The translations under genes were made by a program, and so were the position numbers. 64,000 nucleotides of DNA from Rhodospirillales bacterium (lineage in GTDB: Bacteria; Pseudomonadota; Alphaproteobacteria; TMED109), in NCBI GenBank assembly GCA_028824295.1, contig JAPPED010000027.1, forward strand, positions 1-64,000, written 5' to 3'. Shown here piece by piece: positions 55,241-62,420 of the stretch (position 1 is its first letter; every line of letters begins with the position of its first letter). The notes beneath the pieces were generated by a model. That model saw nothing but the letters and a program-made list of their open reading frames with translations. It had not been told where the DNA came from and searched no databases.

Positions 55241-57880
55241 GTGGCATTCGCTTTCGTTGAACGGCCTGATCGCGCGCGCGCAATCGGGGGGACTGGAATT
55301 CTCCGGTTCGTCGCGGTCTGCCTTGTCGCGCTGGCCATCGTCGGTCCCGAGACCCACCCCTCCCTGGCGCAAGCCCGGGAGGCCTGTCCGCCGCCGGCCG
55401 GCCTGCCTCCCCTTGCCGACCCGCCCGTGACAGCGCAGCAGGTCGAAGACGGCACCGGCAGCCTGAGGGATTTCGCGCTGGCCGCCAGGGAGCGTTCGAG
55501 GGAGCACGCCCGGCGAGCCACGACCGTGGAGCAAGGGGTCTATATCGCGTGTGTCGTGCGGCAGGAGGATGGGCCCTGGCGCTCCGGCTCCACCTACATC
55601 GTGAGCCTGACGCCCGACGGCAGGGTGTTCATTCATGCGAAGGACATGTCGCTGTCGGGCAGGTTGCTCGACCCGTTGATCTACCTGGAGATTCTTTCTT
55701 CCCTCGGCGTCCCCCCGGCCGAACTGGCCAACCTGGCGTCGCCCGATCCCGCTGCCCGCGACCGCGCTTTCGCCGCCGTGTTCGCCACGTTGCTGCAGGA
55801 GCCGGATGCCCCGTTTGACGCCACCGTCCCCGTTGCAGGACTCCGGCCGGGCATTCCCCGCGCGTTCGGTTACGCCAGCGTCTATGTCTCGCCGGAGTTC
55901 CGGTCGCCGATCGTGCTGCTCGCCGGATTCGATATCGACGCGTCGCACTTGACGGAGGAAGTGCTCGACTACGGAGATCCGACCATCACCGCCAGGGACG
56001 TCGTGGATCGTGAGACCCTGAAAGCCTTTGTCACGCAAGCGGGGAACTACTTCCTGGAGATCCAGGGAACCGGTGATCCGGTCGCGGCCTCAAGGGTCAG
56101 GACGGCCCTCAGGGATCCGAACGGGCCCTGGCGGCACGGCTCCGTGTATCTCTACGTCCTGGATACGGTCAGCAACATCATCACGTTTCACGGCGCGTTC
56201 CCGGACGATTGGGAGTATCGGCCGCTGGTGCCGACCGTCCGGGACGCGGTGACCGGCGAGTTCATCCTGCCGCAGGTCATCGCGGCGGCAAAGAGCAGCC
56301 CGGAAGGCGGGTTCGTGGAGTACTACTTCGACGACCCCACCGACGACACCGACAGCGCCGACATCCCCAAGGTCGGCTACGCCCGCGAGTTTGCCGGTCA
56401 ACTCCGTCGGCCGGACGGACACGTCGTCCCGATCCGGTTCATCGTCGGCTCGGGCATCTACCTGAGTGACCCCAACGTCGCCGCGGCGCGGCAGGACGCA
56501 GTCGTCGAGTCCATCCTGCCGCAGGTCATGCGCGCCATGACCGCGGGCACGGTCGACGCCGTCTCGGACCGCATCCAGCAGGCGACTTCCGGCGCCGCCG
56601 CGGCCACGGGGTTCAATGTCGGCGGCGCGGCGACGCTTCCCGATGCCCTGCGGACGCACGGACAGGCGCTGGGGAACGGCGCGTTCGACCCAGGCCACCT
56701 TCTCGCCGGCTCGTCCTTCAACCTGCCGCTCAATGCCGCGGATACTGGCACGACGAGCCCGATCGGAGACCTGACGCTCTGGGGGCGCGGCGACTACCGC
56801 AACATTTCCGGCGGCAACCCGCAGACCGTGGATTACCACGGCGACGTGGTGAGTGCCAGCCTCGGTGTGGATACCAGCCTGGGCACGAACCTGCTGGCGG
56901 GGATGGCCGTGTCCTGGGCACAGAGTGCCGTGGATTACACGGACTCGAACGCGGTGACCGGCGACATTACGACTACCCTGGCGAGCTTCCACCCGTACCT
57001 GGGCTGGCAGGCGCCGGGTGGCATGAACGTATGGGCCGTGGCCGGCACGGGCTCGGGGGAGATCGAGGTCGACGATGGCGCGGGGGGGAGCCAGGCAAGC
57101 GACCTGGCGCAGTGGATGGCGGCGGCCGGTGTCACCGGATCGCTGCTGGCCAGCGATCGGCTGATCGACGGCGGCACCACGGCCTTGCGGCTTAAGGGAG
57201 AGACTGCGTTTACGTGGGCTGAGGTCGACGGGGCGGAAACCCTCCGGAGCGGCAGGTTCAGGGTCAGCCGGCACCGGCTGATGCTCGAAGGGACCCATGT
57301 CCAGGCGCTCGCCTCGGGGGCCACGCTTTCGCCGTCGATCGAGGTCGGCGTGCGGACCGACGGCGGTGACGGTGAGACCGGCACCCGGATCGAGGCCGGG
57401 GGCGGCGTGCGTTATGCCGACGAGGCGACCGGGCTGACGCTCGAGGCCCGGGCCCGGACGCTGCTGGCGCCCGGCGGCGACTATGGTGAGTGGGGCGCGA
57501 GCGGGCTCGTGCGCGTCGATCCGGGCGCGGCCGGCGTGGGGCTGGCGCTCAGCGTGCGGCCGGCGTGGGGACGGACGGACGGCGGCGTGCAGCGGTTGTG
57601 GGAGACGGGTCTTGCCGGAAGTGCACCTGCAGCCGACCAAGCGGGCGGACGCACGCACGCGGAGATCGCCTACGGTCTCGCCGCGCCGCGCGATCTCGGG
57701 ATCGTGACGCCCTATGCAGGGGTCGGCCTCGCTGATACGGGCACGCGATCATGGCGCATGGGCGCACAGTGGCAGGTTGCGCCCGCCGCGCGCGTGAGCC
57801 TCGAGGGCACCCGGCGGGAGGCGGCCATGGATGAGGGGTCCGAGCACCGCCTCATGCTGCACGGTGCCTTGCGGTGGTGA
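55241..57880 (+). CDS. Autotransporter with Cache-like passenger domains
   Basis: The 879-residue product has a signal peptide (FVAVCLVALAIVGPE, to about 45). Two segments look like paired Cache sensor domains: GVYIACVVRQEDGPWRSGST at about 99-118, and NYFLEIQGTGDPV through DPNGPWRHGSVYLYVLD at about 260-310. After a short helical linker (VSDRIQQATSGAAAA), an autotransporter barrel begins at about 505 with GDLTLWGRGDYRNISGG. It ends in the aromatic LMLHGALRW expected for BAM insertion. There is no inner-membrane helix, kinase or methyl-accepting part. GTG 55241 is preferred because GGAGG lies 8 nt upstream; ATG 55190 and 55226 lack such a site. Cache domains bind small ligands in receptor periplasmic parts, so this arrangement would place one on the cell surface. 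Function is inferred. Confidence 0.85.
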   Translation: MAFAFVERPDRARAIGGTGILRFVAVCLVALAIVGPETHPSLAQAREACPPPAGLPPLADPPVTAQQVEDGTGSLRDFALAARERSREHARRATTVEQGVYIACVVRQEDGPWRSGSTYIVSLTPDGRVFIHAKDMSLSGRLLDPLIYLEILSSLGVPPAELANLASPDPAARDRAFAAVFATLLQEPDAPFDATVPVAGLRPGIPRAFGYASVYVSPEFRSPIVLLAGFDIDASHLTEEVLDYGDPTITARDVVDRETLKAFVTQAGNYFLEIQGTGDPVAASRVRTALRDPNGPWRHGSVYLYVLDTVSNIITFHGAFPDDWEYRPLVPTVRDAVTGEFILPQVIAAAKSSPEGGFVEYYFDDPTDDTDSADIPKVGYAREFAGQLRRPDGHVVPIRFIVGSGIYLSDPNVAAARQDAVVESILPQVMRAMTAGTVDAVSDRIQQATSGAAAATGFNVGGAATLPDALRTHGQALGNGAFDPGHLLAGSSFNLPLNAADTGTTSPIGDLTLWGRGDYRNISGGNPQTVDYHGDVVSASLGVDTSLGTNLLAGMAVSWAQSAVDYTDSNAVTGDITTTLASFHPYLGWQAPGGMNVWAVAGTGSGEIEVDDGAGGSQASDLAQWMAAAGVTGSLLASDRLIDGGTTALRLKGETAFTWAEVDGAETLRSGRFRVSRHRLMLEGTHVQALASGATLSPSIEVGVRTDGGDGETGTRIEAGGGVRYADEATGLTLEARARTLLAPGGDYGEWGASGLVRVDPGAAGVGLALSVRPAWGRTDGGVQRLWETGLAGSAPAADQAGGRTHAEIAYGLAAPRDLGIVTPYAGVGLADTGTRSWRMGAQWQVAPAARVSLEGTRREAAMDEGSEHRLMLHGALRW

Positions 57881-57992
57881 CGAAGCCCGGGCGGCGCGCC
57901 CAGCGCCGTTTCCATGGCTGCATGCCTCTCGCCGGTCCAAGCTGAACAGTCTCTCCAGCCACTAAGGACTCCGGGTTCGAGATCGGATTCAT

Positions 57993-58202
57993 CACGCCGG
58001 CACCGAGTTCGTGTTCCTGCCGCTCTACAGCCCCAACTACAACCTGATGGATCTCGTTTCCTCCAGGCTCAAGGCCCTGCTTCGATAGGCCGCAGAGTGC
58101 ACCTTCAATGGCCCCCGGGATACCGTCAAACGCATCCTTGACACCGTCTCACCTACCGAATTCCGCAACTACTTCGAGGCTGCCCGATATGGTCGAGGTT
58201 GA
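57993..58202 (+). pseudogene. IS630-family transposase C-terminal remnant
   Basis: The frame reads EFVFLPLYSPNYNLMDLVSS and RLKALLR, then a TAG stop, then SPTEFRNYFEAARYG. This is the end of IS630-type DDE transposases (LPPYSPDFNPIEQ-like and AFSPEECRNYF-like texts). The catalytic Glu position (Pro-Ile-Glu) has become Met-Asp. An in-frame stop and missing N-terminus show that it is dead. Confidence 0.75.
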
Positions 58203-58916
58203 TCGGAATACGCTCCGGCATGGATTGCTCCTTTCGACCGCAAAAATGTCCGAAAAACCAATCCGCCCCTTCTTGACGCCACTGCAATTCTCTCCAGCAG
58301 GCGGTGAGCAATGCGATTGGACCAAAGACATCGCACAGAATTGCTCTCACAGACCTTTAAGACGAACGGGAGATGTGACGAAGCCACACCGGGGTGCCGG
58401 AAGTACCTAGTGCGAGAGGCCTATCAAAGCGCTGAGACATAGCCGGATTGGATCCTCCTCGACCGGCCCCCCCCTACAGAGGACCTGACGTCGGTTCTGG
58501 AGGCTGGATATCTGCGCGGCGTCAATCTCTGGCATTTGGCGACCGCTCTCTACATCTCCCCACAACCCGGCGCCCTCTCGGTTGCAACACTGGATGTGCG
58601 ACAGGCTTCCGTGGCTGCGGTGCTCGGGTCTCGCGTAATGGGAGAACCCCAAGACACGTGACGGTCTGTGTTGCGCTTTCAGCTACCCGCGCAACACGGT
58701 ACCGGGCCGGGGAAGGGCCAAAAAACGCGCTGACTTCTCGCGCCTTCGTCATGGGCCCGCGCTCCGCACCCGCAGCCAGGCGAGTTTCGAATGCATGGCG
58801 CGTGGCCAGCTGTCGAGAGACGCCCTCAAGCTTGTGGCGGCTGTTCGCATGGGTTCCTTCGACCGCATAGCCGACCCTCGCGAGACCCACAGGGCCGGAA
58901 TCTCGTTCAGCGGGCC
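58203..58916. other. Intergenic, no gene recognised
   Basis: After the IS630 remnant, 714 bp precede the stop of the minus-strand histidine kinase gene. I see no recognisable protein, tRNA or strong terminator. G+C is lower from about 58150 to 58420, consistent with leftover mobile DNA. Confidence 0.35.
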
Positions 58917-60335
58917 TCAGCCCCCGTCGGCCTCGGGCAGCACGACCGTCACCCGGAGCCCGCCGTCCACAATGTTCTCCAGCTGGATGTCGCCGCCGTG
59001 GGCGCGGACGATGCTCCGCGCAATGGCGAGGCCCAGCCCGGTTCCTCCCGTGTCGCGGCTCCGCGATTCCTCCAACCGGACGAAGGGCTCGAATACGCGT
59101 TCCTGCTCGCCTTCCGGGATGCCCGGCCCGGTGTCCTCGATGACGACCGCCACGCACTCGCCTTCCACGCGGACGACCCGCGCAGTAGCCGAACCGCCGT
59201 GAATAGCCGCATTTTCCAGTAGGTTCCTGAGCGCGCGACGGAGCGCCGTCGGTCGGGCCCCTACCACGATCCGCTCCGACGCCTCGGCCGAAACGGCATG
59301 GCCAAGGTCCGCGAGGTCGGCCACCACGCTGTCGACCAGCGCCAGCAGGTCCACCCTTTCCGTCCGTTCCCGCCGCAGGTCCGCCCGGACGAATGCCAGC
59401 ATCTCCTCCGTCATCCGCTGCATCTCGTCGAGCGCTCCGATCATCTTCCGGCGTGTCTCCGCGTCGTCGACCAGCTCGGCGTGCAGGCGCAGGCTCGTGA
59501 TCGGTGTGCGGAGGTCGTGCGAGACCGCCGCCAGCATGGCCATCCGGTCGCGGACATACCGGTCGAGCCGTTCGCGCATGAGGTTGAAGGCCCGGATCGT
59601 CGCCCGGACGTCCGACGGGCCGGCCTCGCGCAGGGATTCCACGTCCTCGCCCCGCCCGAGCTGGCTCGCCGCAACCGCCAGGTGCCGCATGGGCCGCGCG
59701 ATCCGGCGCCCCATGACGACCGCGACGCCGGCGGTACCGAGGGCCGAGAGGATGAATGACATCAGGAACGTCACGCCCCAAGGCGCGCCCGGCGGCGGCG
59801 CCACGGCGATGTTGAGCCACCGCCCGTCCGACAGCGCCACTGACGCCGCAAACCACCGGAGCCGCCAGGATGCGTGCCGGTCAGCATGATCATGACCGTG
59901 GAACCGGTCGTCGTCATCGTCGTCCAGGTGGTCATCGTGATGATCATGGTCCCCGTCGTCGTCGAAGCGCGCCCACACCGGCCCAACCCTGACCTGCCCG
60001 CGATCGACGCCAAGCGCGGCGGCCAGTTCGCGGGCAATGGCGGCGGCCGGTCCGCCGGCGCTCGCGGTGCGGACGAGCGGCTCGCCGGTCAGCGAGAACT
60101 GCGTCCGGCGCGTGCTGGCAGCCGTGACGACGGTGCCGTGCAGCGCGGCCGGCGTGTCCGTGAGCAACTGCGCCACGCTCGCCGTCCGGGTGATGACATT
60201 GTCGCGATGCGCATGGCGCACAGCCTCGACGCGTTCCCAGGCGAAGAGCGCGACAGCGACACCTTGCGCCACGACGAGAGTCAGGAGGAGCAGCAACGTG
60301 AGCTGGCCCGCAAGGCTGCGCGGTACCAGCCTCAT
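58917..60335 (-). CDS. Sensor histidine kinase with Asp/His-rich sensor patch
   Basis: The 472-residue kinase has TM1 (about 10-32), a periplasmic sensor, TM2 (about 187-208) and HAMP. The phosphoacceptor His273 is in MLAAVSHDLRTPITSLRLH. The ATPase domain includes NLLENAAIHGG, DTGPGIPEGE and GGTGLGLAIARSIV. The periplasmic loop contains a run of Asp and His at about residues 125-154 (FDDDGDHDHHDDHLDDDDDD and more), which looks like a metal-binding site. Start ATG 60335 overlaps the regulator stop by 4 nt. It probably senses a cation and phosphorylates the neighbouring regulator. The EF-hand gene beyond the regulator is the obvious candidate target. Confidence 0.93.
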   Translation of the reverse strand: MRLVPRSLAGQLTLLLLLTLVVAQGVAVALFAWERVEAVRHAHRDNVITRTASVAQLLTDTPAALHGTVVTAASTRRTQFSLTGEPLVRTASAGGPAAAIARELAAALGVDRGQVRVGPVWARFDDDGDHDHHDDHLDDDDDDRFHGHDHADRHASWRLRWFAASVALSDGRWLNIAVAPPPGAPWGVTFLMSFILSALGTAGVAVVMGRRIARPMRHLAVAASQLGRGEDVESLREAGPSDVRATIRAFNLMRERLDRYVRDRMAMLAAVSHDLRTPITSLRLHAELVDDAETRRKMIGALDEMQRMTEEMLAFVRADLRRERTERVDLLALVDSVVADLADLGHAVSAEASERIVVGARPTALRRALRNLLENAAIHGGSATARVVRVEGECVAVVIEDTGPGIPEGEQERVFEPFVRLEESRSRDTGGTGLGLAIARSIVRAHGGDIQLENIVDGGLRVTVVLPEADGG

Positions 60336-61051
60336 GCGTCTTCCACCTTGCCGGCGAAGCGGTAGCCGCCGCCCCATACGGTCATGATGAGCTTGGGATC
60401 TTTCGGGTCGCGCTCGATCTTCTTCCGCAGGCGGCTCACCTGGTTGTCGACCGCGCGCTCGAACGGCACGGACCGCCGGCCCTGGGTCAGGTCGAGCAGC
60501 TGATCGCGGGAGAGAACCATCCCGGGGCGCTCCAGCAACGCCACGAGCAGGCGGAACTCACCCGTCGAGAGGGGGGTCACAACACCCTCTTCGTCGACCA
60601 GTTGGCGCCGCCCGGTGTCGAGCAACCAGCGGTCGAACCGCCGGACGCCTGCCGACCGGGGCTCGCGCCCGGGCGGCAGGCTCTGCGAGCGCCGGATCAC
60701 GGCCCTGATCCGGGCCAGCAGCTCGCGCGGGTTGAACGGCTTGGTGACGTAGTCGTCGGCGCCCACTTCGAGACCCACGATGCGGTCGGTCTCCTCGGCC
60801 ATCGCTGTCAGCAGGATGATCGGCAAGCGCGTCGTCGCGCGCAGGTGCCGGCAGAGCTGGAGACCGTCCTCGCCCGGCATCATGACGTCGAGCACCACCA
60901 GATCGATCGCCGCCGCGCCGAGCACCCGGCGCGCGGCGATGGCGCTCTCAGCGATGCTCACGCGCATTCCGTGACGCTCCAGGTACTGCGCCAGGGCCTC
61001 GCGGATCTCCCGGTGGTCGTCGACCACGAGCACATGTGGAGTGGCTTCCAT
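60332..61051 (-). CDS. OmpR/PhoB-type response regulator
   Basis: The 239-residue product has a receiver domain with the acidic pair in HVLVVDDHREIREAL, phosphoacceptor Asp55 in LVVLDVMMPGEDGL and Lys in DDYVTKPFNPRELLAR. A winged-helix DNA-binding domain follows (STGEFRLLVALLERPG and VPFERAVDNQVSRLRKKIER, then WGGGYRF). It is the partner of the kinase that follows with a 4-nt overlap. Between its start and the divergent EF-hand gene lie 174 bp with direct repeats, the likely place for its own binding site. Confidence 0.95.
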   Translation of the reverse strand: MEATPHVLVVDDHREIREALAQYLERHGMRVSIAESAIAARRVLGAAAIDLVVLDVMMPGEDGLQLCRHLRATTRLPIILLTAMAEETDRIVGLEVGADDYVTKPFNPRELLARIRAVIRRSQSLPPGREPRSAGVRRFDRWLLDTGRRQLVDEEGVVTPLSTGEFRLLVALLERPGMVLSRDQLLDLTQGRRSVPFERAVDNQVSRLRKKIERDPKDPKLIMTVWGGGYRFAGKVEDA

Positions 61052-61134
61052 CCGTCCAGCTTACGCGCCCAAGCGCCGGTCGCCGCAGGAAACCTGTAAC
61101 AAGGTGTGCCAAACCTGCTCCCCGGCCATACATC

Positions 61135-61173
61135 GCGACAAATCCGGGTGTGCGGCGACAAACTCCTGCGACA
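61135..61173 (+). promoter_or_regulatory. Direct repeats between response regulator and EF-hand gene
   Basis: GCGACAAA occurs at 61135-61142 and 61155-61162 (start-to-start 20 bp), and a shorter GCGACA at 61168-61173. OmpR/PhoB-family regulators bind direct repeats near their target promoters. This is therefore a candidate operator controlling the EF-hand gene, the regulator gene, or both. Confidence 0.4.
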
Positions 61174-61225
61174 TCCGGCCCCCACATTGCCTGCATCCTT
61201 CGATCACCGATAACGGAGAACATCG

Positions 61226-61729
61226 ATGCAGACGAAAACCAGGACCCTGATTGTCGTCGGGCTCGCCGCAGCCCTTGGCGGGGCCGCCATCGTCGGGGTC
61301 AGCCACGCCAATCACCGCGGCGGTTATGACGGTAGGCATGGACCAGGACTGGGCTTCCTCGACAAGGGAAGCCTCGCTGCTACAGCGCTGGAAGTGTTCG
61401 ATTCCGTCGACGCGGACGGCAACGGGACACTCTCACAGGCCGAGATCGATCAGGTCCGCAACGATCGCCACGCCACGCATGACGCCGATCGGGACGGCAA
61501 CCTCGAACTCGAGGAGTTTGCCGGTCTCTGGCACGAGACCACACGCCCGTTCACCGTGCGCGTCTTCCAGATGCTGGACACGAACGGCGACGCGGTCATC
61601 ACGCGCGCGGAGTACGACCGGCCGCTGGCCGGGATCGTCGCCCGCCTGGACCGCGACGGCGACGGTGGCCTCTCGCTCCGTGACGGACGGCACCACCGCC
61701 ATCACGGAGACCGGTGGGACGACGACTAG
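61226..61729 (+). CDS. Exported EF-hand calcium-binding protein
   Basis: The 167-residue product has a signal peptide (LIVVGLAAALGGAAIVGVSH, to about 28) and four EF-hand loops. These are DADGNGTLSQAE (62-73), DADRDGNLELEE (86-97), DTNGDAVITRAE (118-129) and DRDGDGGLSLRD (142-153, with Asp at the last position). The C-terminal tail is rich in His and Asp (RHHRHHGDRWDDD), resembling the patch in the nearby sensor kinase. It should bind calcium or another divalent ion in the periplasm. An AACGGAGA site lies just before ATG 61226. It diverges from the response regulator, suggesting metal-dependent control. Confidence 0.9.
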   Translation: MQTKTRTLIVVGLAAALGGAAIVGVSHANHRGGYDGRHGPGLGFLDKGSLAATALEVFDSVDADGNGTLSQAEIDQVRNDRHATHDADRDGNLELEEFAGLWHETTRPFTVRVFQMLDTNGDAVITRAEYDRPLAGIVARLDRDGDGGLSLRDGRHHRHHGDRWDDD

Positions 61730-61738
61730 ATCTCACCC

Positions 61739-61768
61739 GCCGGCCGGGGGCAGGCCCCGGCCGGCTTT
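61739..61768 (+). terminator. Strong GC hairpin terminator after the EF-hand gene
   Basis: GCCGGCCGGGG pairs perfectly with CCCCGGCCGGC (11 bp) around a 5-nt loop, GCAGG, and is followed by TTT. It lies 9 bp after the EF-hand stop. It may also end transcription from the minus-strand GNAT remnant side. Confidence 0.8.
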
Positions 61769-61811
61769 GCCCGCGCCACCGAACCGGTCGAAGGCACATC
61801 AAAGGCCGGGT

Positions 61812-62100
61812 TCAGGCCCACAGCAACCCTTTGATCTCGGACATCCACAGGGTCAGCATGAGCGGCTCGCCGTCCGAGAACGGGCGGAAGCCGAACTTCG
61901 CGTAGAACGTCGTGGCCTGTTCGTCGATGGCCTGCACGACCACAGCCCGCGCGCCGACGACACCGGCGGCGGCGAGGCAGCGTCCCGTTGCGTCAATCAG
62001 GAGGTCGGAACCAAGGCGCCGGCCTCGCCAGTCCTCGTCGACGGCGAGTTGCCCCAGCAGGATGACAAGCACCGGGTCCGGCATGCCGCGGTTGACCCGC
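61812..62100 (-). pseudogene. GNAT acetyltransferase toxin (TacT/AtaT-like), N-terminally truncated
   Basis: The surviving part reads MPDPVLVILLGQLAVDEDWR, GRRLGSDLLIDA, GARAVVVQAIDEQATTFYAK and FGFRPFSD, matching the C-terminal half of TacT/AtaT toxins, including the acetyl-CoA loop (R-G-R-R-L-G). The first 70 or so residues, with the usual FxCGxxxLDxWL start, are missing; the open frame farther upstream (to 62255) has unrelated sequence. No DUF1778-type antitoxin gene is adjacent. The toxin is probably inactive. Start codon usage cannot be decided. Confidence 0.65.
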
Positions 62101-62420
62101 CCCAGGTTCTTGCCGGCGCCACAGTTCGGGACACAGGTTTGGACCGGTGACTGCAATCCGAGAAGTCCGACCAACGTGAAACGGCAATGGTGGCCGAAAG
62201 CGGCCGCCGCATGGCGGAAACCGCTTCTAGTCCTTATGTCGCAAGTGCGAATCAAGCCGGCCTCGCCAGCTTAACGAACTGATATCATGACGCTCGGTTC
62301 AGGTAGGAGAATCGATAGCGTGTTCCCCCTTGGCCTACCCACGGCAGTTGAGCAATTCCCGGATGGCAGGCTCGAACGCTCAATTTTTCCATTCATGAAT
62401 CGTGGACAGGTCCGCGGCCG

